A stretch of DNA of 43,336 nt from Pelotomaculum sp. PtaB.Bin104 (GTDB lineage: Bacteria; Bacillota; Desulfotomaculia; Desulfotomaculales; Pelotomaculaceae), in contig MVQL01000058.1 of NCBI GenBank assembly GCA_002067205.1, positions 1 to 43,336 of the forward strand, in the 5' to 3' direction. Under the pieces are notes generated by a model. It did no database searches, was not told the DNA's origin, and worked only from the letters and a program-made list of their open reading frames with translations. Below, one piece after another: positions 8,885 to 17,134 of the stretch. Position 1 is the first letter of the stretch. Each line of letters begins with the position of its first letter. Both the position numbers and the translations under genes were made by a program.

Positions 8885-11286
8885 GTGAATCCCATTTTAG
8901 ACAGGTGAGAATTCACTTTTTGCTCCAAGTCTGCCACCTGTGTATTCAATAGCGGTAAGGTGTTTTCATATCGCTCCGCTAGCTCGGTAATGCGCCCGGT
9001 CAACAGCTGGCTTACCCTTTGGATTTCAGATTGTACATCCTGCGCAAGCTTGGTAAGCCATTTATCTTCCACAACCAGTGTCTTAATTTCATCAATGGTC
9101 AGAACCTTGCATTTCTCCAGCAGTTTCTTTTCCAGCGCTGCTTGTGCTTCTTTAATTTTTCTATTACTCTCGGTTTCCTGTTCTAGAAGCTTGAGAAACT
9201 CTTTCAACATCTTAAGCTCATCGGCAGAATCCGGATCATCTTTAATGTCCTTGATACGTTTCTGGAGGTCGGCTTTAACAACTTTCCCCTTGTCGTTAAT
9301 TACTTCGCTCAACAAGCCATCTTCCCCACCATGCTCCTCAACCATTTCTTCCATCTGCCTGGTGATTTGATCGCGGTCAGTTTCCAGCTTTTCAATAGCT
9401 TTTTGTTCTGCATCGAAGTAGCGGCTAATCAATAGTTTCTTGGGAATAAGACGCCCTTCCCAAACGTTTTTCTTCTTCGGGTCTTTATCTATTTCCCTGC
9501 CGGCTTCCCAACCGTCAGCCACCAGTTCATACACGTCATCCTGCATCGTTTCCATCCAGTAGGTCAATAGATGCTGGTAAACATCGTATTTGTCAATCAA
9601 GCTTAAGCCGGAAAATGCCTGGAGCAAGTCCTCCGCCAGTACAGGGATGAGTTTTTTCGGTTTATCGCCTACGGCAATAGCTTTCAACTTAGGGTTGTTT
9701 TTAACTCTCCAGTTCATAAATGAACTCTGCGCTTTTTCAGCAAAGGCAATGAACTCCTGGTGCGAGTAAATAGCTGTCTTTATCTTTTCACGTTCAATAG
9801 CCAGCTTACTGTAATTTGGCCTTTTACCCTGGCTGAACAATGTCTTTTTAAGAGATGGACACACATCCCAATATTCTTTTAAAGCTTCGACATCAGCGTT
9901 TGGAATATCGCCCAATAGATGGGCTTCGATATCCTGAATATCATCCGATTCTTGACTATCGATATACCTCGGGATGTTGAGATTAAACTCGTTCTTCTCA
10001 ATTTCAGCAAATGAAACCATGCGGCTGTATTTTTCTATCTGGGTTTGCTTATTGAAAACATCTACAATCTTATGGATATCCTGTTCGCGGAGCCGGTTCT
10101 TATTACCGTCTTTAACAAAGCCTTTGGAAGCGTCAATCATAAAAATGCCCTTGCGGTTTTCGGCATTTTCCTTGTCCAGTACGATTATGCAGGCAGGAAT
10201 ACCTGTTCCATAAAATAGATTCGGAGGCAACCCGATAATGCCCTTGATATACCCCCGAAGGATAATATTTTCCCTGATTTCTGCTTCAGCGTTACCGCGG
10301 AAAAGGACTCCATGAGGTAGAATAATCGTACCCTTGCCTTTACTCTTCAGCGACCCGATGATGTGTAACAAGAAAGCATAATCGCCATTCTTCTTTGGCG
10401 GTACGCCAAAGCTCGTGAATCGGCCGTATGGATCCGATACCGTCCCGGCTTGAACTGCAAAGCCATTGGTCCAGGACTTATAGGAGAAGGGAGGATTCGC
10501 TACCACGAAATCAAATCTCCGAAGTTTGCCATCATCCAGCCATTCTGGATTGGAAAGTGTACTTTTTCCTTTGGCTATCTCGGCAGTAGCGTTTCTATGG
10601 ATTACCATGTTCATTCTCGCCAAACCGGCGGTGGCCACGTCCATTTCCTGACCATAGATAGTCAAGCCATTTTCAGTTTCATCTGCAACTTTCAATAGCA
10701 ATGAACCGGAACCGCAGGTGGGGTCATAAACCGTTGTGGAAGGAAGCGCGTTTGCTTTTACGCCGATGATTTTCGCCATGATACGGCTGACTTCTGCCGG
10801 CGTATAAAAATTCCCTTTGCTCTTACCGCTTTCCGTAGCGAAAAGACGCATCAGGTACTCATAGGCATCTCCCAGGATATCATCACCCTCAGCTCGGTTC
10901 TTGCTGAAGTCAAGAGCGGGGTTTTCGAAGATAGTGATTAGGTTAGAAAGGCGGTCGACCATATCCTTACCGCTGCCGAGTTTATCCGGATTGTTGAAGT
11001 CCGGCATCTCGGAGAGCTGATTAGCTTCAGCGATAGGTCCAATGATTTTCTTGTTTATATCATCGCCTATGGCTGGTTTGCCCTTTAAAGCAACCATATC
11101 CTTGAAGCTTGAGCCTTTGGGTACTGTTATCTGGGCATACGGAACGCCGGCATACTTATCCGAGATGTATTTGATGAAAAGTAGAACCAGAACGTAGTCT
11201 TTATACTGCGAGGCATCCATACCACCGCGAAGCTCATCACAGCTCTTCCAGATGGAACTATATAATTCAGATTTCTTTATCGCCAT
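8875..11286 (-). CDS. hsdM: type I restriction enzyme, M subunit (N6-adenine methyltransferase)
   Basis: 803 residues, longer than a minimal HsdM because of a C-terminal coiled-coil extension of about 250 residues (Glu/Lys-rich, ending ADLEQKVNSHLSKMGF). The SAM-binding motif is DPTCGSG at 188-194 and the catalytic NPPF is at 264-267. The N-terminal helical domain (SSIWKSCDELRGGMDASQYK) is typical. The ATG has a GGAG upstream. It lies 48 bases after the TIR gene stop on the same strand, with no terminator between, so the TIR/QueC block and hsd genes may share a transcript. Confidence 0.96.
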   Translation of the reverse strand: MAIKKSELYSSIWKSCDELRGGMDASQYKDYVLVLLFIKYISDKYAGVPYAQITVPKGSSFKDMVALKGKPAIGDDINKKIIGPIAEANQLSEMPDFNNPDKLGSGKDMVDRLSNLITIFENPALDFSKNRAEGDDILGDAYEYLMRLFATESGKSKGNFYTPAEVSRIMAKIIGVKANALPSTTVYDPTCGSGSLLLKVADETENGLTIYGQEMDVATAGLARMNMVIHRNATAEIAKGKSTLSNPEWLDDGKLRRFDFVVANPPFSYKSWTNGFAVQAGTVSDPYGRFTSFGVPPKKNGDYAFLLHIIGSLKSKGKGTIILPHGVLFRGNAEAEIRENIILRGYIKGIIGLPPNLFYGTGIPACIIVLDKENAENRKGIFMIDASKGFVKDGNKNRLREQDIHKIVDVFNKQTQIEKYSRMVSFAEIEKNEFNLNIPRYIDSQESDDIQDIEAHLLGDIPNADVEALKEYWDVCPSLKKTLFSQGKRPNYSKLAIEREKIKTAIYSHQEFIAFAEKAQSSFMNWRVKNNPKLKAIAVGDKPKKLIPVLAEDLLQAFSGLSLIDKYDVYQHLLTYWMETMQDDVYELVADGWEAGREIDKDPKKKNVWEGRLIPKKLLISRYFDAEQKAIEKLETDRDQITRQMEEMVEEHGGEDGLLSEVINDKGKVVKADLQKRIKDIKDDPDSADELKMLKEFLKLLEQETESNRKIKEAQAALEKKLLEKCKVLTIDEIKTLVVEDKWLTKLAQDVQSEIQRVSQLLTGRITELAERYENTLPLLNTQVADLEQKVNSHLSKMGFTWK

Positions 11287-11334
11287 TACTGAGTCTCCAA
11301 TTATATCTATAAAATAAAAAGCATTACTTTTGAT

Positions 11335-11835
11335 TTACTGCGCTGCTTTCTCTACTGCTTTACTAATCTCCTTCTGATCCCAGGGTATCGGCTTGATACC
11401 CAACTCTTTAATAGACGGCGGTAAATTCTTTGGGGGAGTGTCTCCTTTATGCATTACAACCACACCTTTACCAAGTTTTACGCTCTCCCTGATTTCCCAA
11501 TCTACCCATTTGCTTTTCGCGGTATTTTCGGTAATATAACAAATTGTCACGGAACATTGTCTTAAACGTTCCCTAATACCCCTTTTGATATACTCAGCAT
11601 TATTACTATCGAAAGGCTCTTTAAGTGACCAATCGTTAAACTCCAGATTTGAGTTATCATTCTTCGCCTGTCCGCGTAGAAGGTTTACTTCATTCAAATC
11701 TTCTTCTACAAAGCTGATAAATACATTCCGTTTTTGTGGCTGTGCTCCCTCCCTTATCGAGGTTTTAGCCACCTCTTCCAACGCTCTTAATTCATCATTC
11801 CCAAGATTGCGGCTTCTACCACTAGAGCCTCCCAT
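11335..11835 (-). CDS. TIR-domain protein with Met-Gly-Gly N-terminal tail (candidate conjugation substrate)
   Basis: 166 residues. A polar, Gly/Ser-rich tail MGGSSGRSRN starts the protein, then a helix, then a TIR fold from residue 37 (KRNVFISFVEEDLNEVNLL). The likely catalytic Glu is E114 in WVDWEIRES, as in ThsB/DUF1863-type TIRs that use NAD. The start is firm: GGAGG lies 8 bases upstream of the ATG. It begins 21 bases after the stop of the QueC-like gene. With Met removed, the mature N-terminus would be Gly-Gly, which is what a QueC-like N-terminal conjugase in type IV CBASS is reported to use. No membrane segment is seen. Confidence 0.85.
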   Translation of the reverse strand: MGGSSGRSRNLGNDELRALEEVAKTSIREGAQPQKRNVFISFVEEDLNEVNLLRGQAKNDNSNLEFNDWSLKEPFDSNNAEYIKRGIRERLRQCSVTICYITENTAKSKWVDWEIRESVKLGKGVVVMHKGDTPPKNLPPSIKELGIKPIPWDQKEISKAVEKAAQ

Positions 11836-11856
11836 CTTTATATCCTCCTTGGTAAC

Positions 11857-12438
11857 TCAGTCAATATATTGCCTGCAAGCGATACATGATCCGCAAGTAG
11901 GTAGAGTGCCCGAATGGCAAGAATAAGTCCCCTCGATTCCCTTCTTTTTCGCCATAGCTAATACGTCGTGCTTATTCAAATTCATAAGGGGAGTAATTAT
12001 TCGGATATCACGCTCTAAGGCTACATTTATTGTGCTTTGGGCTTTTTCAACAAAATCTTTAGTTTGGTCAGGGAATATGTGAGTTTCTTCTGAAAGTAAT
12101 CCTATAGCAACCGCATTTGCATTCTTAGAATATGCATAGGAACAAGCTGCTAATAAAAATAATAAATTCCGCCCAGGCAAAAAAGCATCTTCATTAACTC
12201 GTAGGGATTTACTCGTAAGACCGGATGGTATTGTTTTGCCATAACCAGCGAGATCCATTCTTATCGGTGAAGGTAAACCGAATTGTTTATGAACATAAAT
12301 ACATGCTTCCCACTCACGCTCAATGCAAAGTTGTCCATAATCAATAAACAACGGAAAAAGTGTGATTCCTTCCTCTTTGGCCAATATGGACATCAACGTT
12401 GAATCTAAACCACCTGAAACAAGAGTAACCATACTCAT
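11857..12438 (-). CDS. QueC-like ATP-dependent enzyme (Cap9-like)
   Basis: 193 residues from the ATG that overlaps the stop of the preceding gene as ATGA; a longer frame to 12477 is less likely. Motifs are the PP-loop SGGLDS (8-13), FLPGRN (87-91) and a C-terminal Zn site C174, C182, C185, C188. These are QueC hallmarks (7-carboxy-7-deazaguanine to preQ0 via adenylation), but no queCDEF set is nearby. The neighbours are OGG- and TGT-like genes, as in type IV CBASS, where the QueC homologue is Cap9. It probably adenylates a deazaguanine acid and passes it to a partner. A QatC-type assignment is possible but QatA, QatB and QatD are absent. Confidence 0.85.
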   Translation of the reverse strand: MSMVTLVSGGLDSTLMSILAKEEGITLFPLFIDYGQLCIEREWEACIYVHKQFGLPSPIRMDLAGYGKTIPSGLTSKSLRVNEDAFLPGRNLLFLLAACSYAYSKNANAVAIGLLSEETHIFPDQTKDFVEKAQSTINVALERDIRIITPLMNLNKHDVLAMAKKKGIEGTYSCHSGTLPTCGSCIACRQYID

Positions 12439-13154
12439 AACACTACCTCTCGCTGGAAAACTCTCATTGTGACCCAAATCGCAGTATCAAAATACGCAAG
12501 GTTGGTGCCTAATTTGTTAGCGTATGACCGCAAATATCCTTCGATTTCTTGATATTTAGTAAGAGTAGAAACAGCTTGCGTTTTAACGTTGATTATGCCT
12601 ACTAAAAACATATAGCGCAGAACATGAACATCTAAAATTGCTAGTCTGTCTGTGAATCCTATATTACGTAAAAATAAACTTGATTGTTTGGGCCCGATCC
12701 CAACTGAAGATTGCATGATTTTAATACGCATTTCACTCGGATCTCGTGTAGAGTTCAAAATCCACTTAATAGAGCAATTATCAGCATAAATGGATTCAGC
12801 GCTTCTTCTAATATGGCTGGCTCTTAATCTAGGATATCGATATTTGAAATAGCTATTGGATGCACCAACGACCAATGGTATCGGTTGAGTTAAAGATTCA
12901 ACTATACGGCCCTCAAATTGTAATCCATCCTGACGGCAATCGTTTATATCTAATAAATTATTATTGATCAGGTGATTTGTAGCTGATTGGGCTTGTTCGA
13001 ATGGGACCTTACTACCGAGGATGCATGAAACCAGCTCGTACCATAAACACTCTTCACTTTCCTGGATATCCTTCCCCTGTTTATTCTTATCGATAGCTTG
13101 ATAAACTTTCAGAGCGGTACGTTCAAGTTGTTGGGAAACTAATTTATCCACCAT
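12435..13154 (-). CDS. OGG/HhH-GPD DNA-glycosylase-like protein (Cap11-like)
   Basis: 239 residues. The HhH-GPD signature is near residues 151-180: VGIGPKQSSLFLRNIGF then LAILDVHVLRY, with the catalytic Lys (K156) and Asp (D175) of OGG-type glycosylase/lyases kept. The family removes 8-oxoguanine from DNA; in type IV CBASS a homologue is Cap11, whose role is not clear to me. It begins one base after the TGT-like gene stop and ends in an ATGA overlap with the QueC-like gene, which suggests coupled translation of the three enzymes. Confidence 0.8.
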   Translation of the reverse strand: MVDKLVSQQLERTALKVYQAIDKNKQGKDIQESEECLWYELVSCILGSKVPFEQAQSATNHLINNNLLDINDCRQDGLQFEGRIVESLTQPIPLVVGASNSYFKYRYPRLRASHIRRSAESIYADNCSIKWILNSTRDPSEMRIKIMQSSVGIGPKQSSLFLRNIGFTDRLAILDVHVLRYMFLVGIINVKTQAVSTLTKYQEIEGYLRSYANKLGTNLAYFDTAIWVTMRVFQREVVL

Positions 13155-13155
13155 A

Positions 13156-14175
13156 TTACACCTTCGCCATTCTTTCCTTAAGAATTACTAGTATTTCCTG
13201 TTTAAAATATCGCTGCACTAAATCATCCATTTTCCCTGAACTGAGGCAATCCTGTATGGTACTCATCCAGACCCTATAGAACCTCAAATTATGAGCCAGG
13301 GTTATTTGAGTGTACGGTATGTCAAGAGAATCGAATTCCCCTTGCTTGCCAAACAAATCTCGCTGATGGAAATGATAGAGTAGGGCGTTCTCGTAATTTA
13401 CGGTTGTTTGACACCATTCAAGACCATCAAAACTGTCCGCACCGAACATAGAATATAGCAAGATTGATAAAGGATTACCCGTACCTAACAAATGGAGAGG
13501 GTAATATAAGCCCTGTTCATTTAAAGTTTTCCTTATTTTGGCAATGGTAATTGCTCGTGCGATTATACCGTCCCCCAATTCCCTTTCGGGTACGGCTACC
13601 ATCATTGGATTGAGCCTTTTAGCCACGATGGCAGAGACTTCTGGCAATCTCTCACTTTGTGCATGAATAATTGGTATCACCGTACCCTTGCTGGCTTTAG
13701 ACTGGTCTTTAACAACACCATTTTCTATTTCATCCGCTAGATCATTTACCGTCCTATTTCGGATGGATTGGATCCTTTTATCGAAATGAAAAGCTAAACC
13801 ATAATCGCAAGATTTTAAACACGACCAATATTTTTGCCTCCTCCAAGAAGGATCCCTAATCCAATAGCTCTCATAATTTCCGCTGTCTATCAGCACTGCT
13901 ATCCCGGATTGAACTGACTCTTTGAGAATATTTTTAACAATCTTGGTTTCTCGTTTACTACTATTGTGCAAATCGTAAGCCGAAAGCAAAAATAACGGGT
14001 GTCTTACTGCGCTCAGGACTCTAAGATATTCCAATAAATTTAGATTAGTTTTTACAGATGAAATCGATGGGAAAAAACAGGGGAGAGGTAGTGAAACCCC
14101 ACTCACAGTTAAGGCTGACTTTCTGAAGTCAAGGCCTAACTTTTTGTTTGTATCCAAGTTTTCACTTTCCACCAT
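13156..14175 (-). CDS. tRNA-guanine transglycosylase-like protein (Cap10-like)
   Basis: 339 residues with the TGT barrel layout. LIDSGNYES gives D97, matching the Asp in the base pocket of TGT. LHLLGTGNPLSILLYSMFGADSFDGLEW gives D250, matching the nucleophile Asp. HN at 295-296 matches the C-terminal His-Asn of the family. The Cys cluster of the usual CxCxxC zinc site is missing, so it is unlikely to be a normal tRNA-modifying TGT. In type IV CBASS the TGT-like protein is Cap10, reported to be remodelled for protein binding. The start could be ATG 14175 or a GTG one codon later; no strong SD is seen. Confidence 0.8.
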   Translation of the reverse strand: MVESENLDTNKKLGLDFRKSALTVSGVSLPLPCFFPSISSVKTNLNLLEYLRVLSAVRHPLFLLSAYDLHNSSKRETKIVKNILKESVQSGIAVLIDSGNYESYWIRDPSWRRQKYWSCLKSCDYGLAFHFDKRIQSIRNRTVNDLADEIENGVVKDQSKASKGTVIPIIHAQSERLPEVSAIVAKRLNPMMVAVPERELGDGIIARAITIAKIRKTLNEQGLYYPLHLLGTGNPLSILLYSMFGADSFDGLEWCQTTVNYENALLYHFHQRDLFGKQGEFDSLDIPYTQITLAHNLRFYRVWMSTIQDCLSSGKMDDLVQRYFKQEILVILKERMAKV

Positions 14176-14236
14176 AATTTAAGTCCTCGATTACCTACCA
14201 CCCCTTAGTCTTACAGTGACGAATACCCAATTCAAT

Positions 14237-15568
14237 CTACTTTTTCTCGGCACATTTAATGAGACTTTCTTCTATTTCTTTAAGCCAAGGCTGGATTTCA
14301 CCTCTTCGCTCACGAGCTTCTCTAATTAGTCCTACATTACGTGCTGTTGTTTTTGGCTCCCAAATTTCACGAACGGATGCCAAAGCATCACATAAGGACT
14401 TCGTTGCCCCTTCTTGATTATCACTTAATATAGCTAATTCCATACGCGTAGCATAATCCCAATAGTCTGGCTTTCCTTGGGCAATCCGTCTTTCGACTGA
14501 ATATTGCACAACTGGCAACAGTTGAAATCTGCGATCGTCTGGAGGTTCGCGAATCTCCATAAGAGTTACTGCATTTATCCCCGGATATGCATCACGCCAA
14601 TCTGCTTCAAAACCTTGATGGTAAGCATCAATCGCTTTATCTAATAATCCTTTTGCTACCAGGTTATTACCATCTTTAACGGCTTTTTCCCATCGGTCTT
14701 TGTAAATCCGGCCTAATAGCCCGTATGTTTCGCTACTAGGACCTCGTTCGGTTAACAAAGCTTCTAGGATATTCTGTGCATTTTCATCTTTCCCTGCTCT
14801 GTTCAATGCAAGGGCCAATTGTTCACGAATCATTACGGTTGCGGCAAGCGGGGGTGACATTTTTTCGACTAGTGAGATCATGCTTTCCCAATCTTCCACC
14901 GCTCTATATGACAGAAACAAATCTACTACGATACCTGCCTCAACATTGCTAATCAAACCAATATCTTTTTCAATATTCTGGACTTCTTTTTTGCCTTGTT
15001 TTCTGGCTACAGCAAGTTTATTTTTCATTTTGACCGAATAGTCAACACTATCACGAAAAACATCAGTTTTTAAGCGGCTTATGTCAGGAGGATTTAAATC
15101 GGATACTAACTGGAACACAGGACTATCCGCACGAGCACCTCTCGCTTCGTGTAATCGTGTCACAAGCTGCCGCTTATTCTCATCGACGTTAGATGGTTGC
15201 CCATCTTTTAGTTGATAAGGTAATCCTCGAACTGGAGCTACATCAAAAGGGAGCCGACTGCCTTCTGCAAAAATCAATACCGTGCTCCATGGCCTTAATC
15301 CGTGACGTACACCTAGCTCATAAAAAACATTAGCGTTTGCCGTTGTTAGGTCGGCAACCGCATACTCACACAAAATAAGACGCTCAAACATTGGTTTGTG
15401 TATTATTCCACCAACTAACTCCTCGTCAGCACGTAAGGGCTGTAATTCTGCTTCATTTATTGCAGGCGCTATCAAATTGTTATAAACTGCGTCAAAATCA
15501 ATCATGTGTCGTGAACCATTACGTTTCTTGCCGAACGGCATCAAGACAAAACATATGGGACGCTCCAT
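14237..15568 (-). CDS. NDT/TIR-like domain protein with DUF4071 (TRAFs-binding-like) C-terminus
   Basis: 443 residues. The N-terminal domain begins FVLMPFGKK and contains CEYAVADLTTANANVFYELGV, the motif of nucleoside 2-deoxyribosyltransferase/TIR-like folds, with the Glu of the YELG segment in the usual catalytic position. From about residue 170 the protein is helical and TPR-like, matching the DUF4071/MAP3K TRAFs-binding domain seen in bacterial conflict genes. It has a clear RBS (GGAGGG). It lies between a TIR gene and the TGT-like gene on the same strand. A sensor or NAD/nucleotide-processing role is inferred. No membrane segment is seen. Confidence 0.7.
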   Translation of the reverse strand: MERPICFVLMPFGKKRNGSRHMIDFDAVYNNLIAPAINEAELQPLRADEELVGGIIHKPMFERLILCEYAVADLTTANANVFYELGVRHGLRPWSTVLIFAEGSRLPFDVAPVRGLPYQLKDGQPSNVDENKRQLVTRLHEARGARADSPVFQLVSDLNPPDISRLKTDVFRDSVDYSVKMKNKLAVARKQGKKEVQNIEKDIGLISNVEAGIVVDLFLSYRAVEDWESMISLVEKMSPPLAATVMIREQLALALNRAGKDENAQNILEALLTERGPSSETYGLLGRIYKDRWEKAVKDGNNLVAKGLLDKAIDAYHQGFEADWRDAYPGINAVTLMEIREPPDDRRFQLLPVVQYSVERRIAQGKPDYWDYATRMELAILSDNQEGATKSLCDALASVREIWEPKTTARNVGLIREARERRGEIQPWLKEIEESLIKCAEKK

Positions 15569-15598
15569 GTCTTTCCCTCCATTCAGTACCTTGATCTC

Positions 15599-16012
15599 TT
15601 AGATCGACAATTCTTTTATGGCGTTAATAATTGACTCAGTGTTCCAACCTACTAGAACATCGACATTTTCAGAAACGACTGATGATACATTTGTTTGTGC
15701 CCAAGGTTTCACCCCAACCATTGGCTTAGGATTCAAAAACCCCTTTTTGGCTGCTTGGATTTCTTTGTTAATCCACTTGCTGTAAGTGGAATATACTCCC
15801 GCCATTATCAATATCGCATTGCAGGGGCGCATTTTATTAAGGATTGCCTCGTATAGCTCTCTGTCAGTTCCAGATGTATGCACAGGATCATCCTGAGGTA
15901 TCGAATAATCAATGTAAAAAAAGGATGGATAATTGTCTAATAATTTCTTTAGTTTTTCATAGGCATCAGAGTAAGACCACGAATGACTTATAAAAATATG
16001 ATAAGTCTTCAA
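15599..16012 (-). CDS. ThsB-like TIR protein (DUF1863/MTH538 type)
   Basis: 137 residues, TTG start behind a strong AGGAGG. It is a near-minimal TIR domain: HIFISHSWSYSD at the N-terminus, YIDYSIPQDDP in the middle, and E84 in SKWINKEIQ as the predicted catalytic Glu. Size and motif spacing match Thoeris ThsB proteins, which make a cyclic ADP-ribose-type signal from NAD after phage infection. No ThsA (SIR2 plus SLOG) is present, so the partner is unknown; the adjacent 443-residue protein is one candidate. It is the second of two unlike TIR proteins in the array. Confidence 0.85.
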   Translation of the reverse strand: MKTYHIFISHSWSYSDAYEKLKKLLDNYPSFFYIDYSIPQDDPVHTSGTDRELYEAILNKMRPCNAILIMAGVYSTYSKWINKEIQAAKKGFLNPKPMVGVKPWAQTNVSSVVSENVDVLVGWNTESIINAIKELSI

Positions 16013-16045
16013 CCTTTGCCTCCTAAAATATAGATTCTAAATAGT

Positions 16046-16285
16046 TTATTTATTTCGGTTTCTTTTTACTTTATCTTTGGGGTTATTGAAGTAAATACGA
16101 GCTGGACCGACCTTACGACAATATACATCTTCTCGTTCTTCTAACACTTTTAGAACTCCGGCCATGTACTGCCGGTTGGTCTTCAATCTAACAGCCAATT
16201 CCTTTATACTGAGTCCTGGTTCTTTTTCTAGTATATCGGTGATTTGACTTGCAAAATCTTGCCTGTCGGTCCCGTTAGTTATCAT
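16046..16285 (-). CDS. small winged-helix DNA-binding protein, first gene of the defence array
   Basis: 79 residues. A winged-helix region (ITDILEKEPGLSIKELAVRLKTNRQYMAGVLKVLEEREDVYCRKVG, given here only as the core motif LSIKELAVRLKTNRQYMAG) resembles MarR/ArsR-type helices. The C-terminus is basic (KDKVKRNRNK). The ATG has an AAGGA upstream. Its location at the head of the minus-strand array and opposite the divergent gene at 16410 suggests it controls the shared intergenic region (16286-16409). Function is inferred only from position and fold. Confidence 0.65.
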   Translation of the reverse strand: MITNGTDRQDFASQITDILEKEPGLSIKELAVRLKTNRQYMAGVLKVLEEREDVYCRKVGPARIYFNNPKDKVKRNRNK

Positions 16286-16409
16286 AAGCTAATATCCTTG
16301 TATTAACATTAGTGATTGCATTATACTACTGGCATGGCCGAAATAAAAGCCTTTTTACTAGATAGTTAAAACGTAATTGCCTCTCATACTACATTCGGGG
16401 AGTTAGAGA
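16286..16409. promoter_or_regulatory. divergent promoter region of the defence island
   Basis: 124 bases between the winged-helix gene (-) and the nuclease-like gene (+). It is AT-rich and holds an imperfect inverted repeat CTAAT (16289-16293) and ATTAG (16308-16312) close to the minus-strand start, a candidate operator. No full consensus promoter could be fixed by eye. Confidence 0.4.
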
Positions 16410-17102
16410 ATGACAATGATAGAACAAATAATGGATAAACTTAGCCGATTACGCCCGGTGTTTCACTCGGAGGCAGATTTCCAACATTCTCTTGCATGGC
16501 AGTTTCACCTAGAAAATAGTAACTTAAAAACTCGACTAGAATACCCAATATCTCCAGAGCAAGAAAAAGATGAGGATTTAGACATCTTGCTGTTCAATGG
16601 TAAAAGAGAAATTGCTATCGAAATAAAGTACAAGACTGCACCGTTTTTTGCACCTATTGATGGGGAATTATTCCTGTTGAAAAACCAAGGAGCGCAAGAT
16701 CAAGGCCGGTACGATTTCTTAAAAGATGTCCAACGGCTTGAGAGATATCTCACCGATAAACCAAATTCGTTAGGTTACGCTATATTCCTTACCAACGATA
16801 GCTCTTACTGGAGCCCATCAAGAAATGAATCTACGGTATGCGATGAATTTAGGATAACCGAAGGTAGGAAGATTTCAGGAACACTAAATTGGGGATTAAA
16901 TGCAGGGAAGGGCACTATTAGAAAGAGAGAGACACCGATTAATCTTAGACATACTTACGAATGTAAATGGCACGAATACTTGAACGTCGATAAACATGAG
17001 TATGTAAAAGGGAACACACGATTTAGGTATCTATTATTTGGTATTCACACACAGCCATTGGTCAATACATCAGCTCTAACCCGGGAAATTAAAACCGACT
17101 GA
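16410..17102 (+). CDS. PD-(D/E)XK-like protein, divergent cassette gene 1
   Basis: 230 residues. The N-terminal half fits a restriction-endonuclease-like fold: HSEADFQHSLAWQFH helix, then D58 in EDLDILLFNG, E71-I-K73 in AIEIKYK, and a helix YDFLKDVQRLERYL. These are the usual PD-(D/E)XK elements. The C-terminal part is not recognised. The ATG follows GGGGAG at 7 bases. It is transcribed away from the TIR/QueC array together with the next gene, and the two look like a small separate defence or stress cassette. Confidence 0.6.
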   Translation: MTMIEQIMDKLSRLRPVFHSEADFQHSLAWQFHLENSNLKTRLEYPISPEQEKDEDLDILLFNGKREIAIEIKYKTAPFFAPIDGELFLLKNQGAQDQGRYDFLKDVQRLERYLTDKPNSLGYAIFLTNDSSYWSPSRNESTVCDEFRITEGRKISGTLNWGLNAGKGTIRKRETPINLRHTYECKWHEYLNVDKHEYVKGNTRFRYLLFGIHTQPLVNTSALTREIKTD

Positions 17103-17134
17103 AGAATAATACCCGACTATTGTTTGGAGGGGCA

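Noticed and set aside
11857..12438. Qat defence system (QatC)
   Set aside because: No QatA ATPase, QatB or TatD-like QatD in the neighbourhood.
11857..14175. Queuosine or Dpd-type DNA deazaguanine modification cluster
   Set aside because: QueD, QueE, FolE and the Dpd helicase/nuclease genes are absent, and the TGT-like protein lacks the zinc Cys cluster; the OGG-like partner points to the type IV CBASS trio instead.
15599..16012. Standard Thoeris system
   Set aside because: A ThsB-like TIR is present but no ThsA (SIR2/SLOG) is found nearby.
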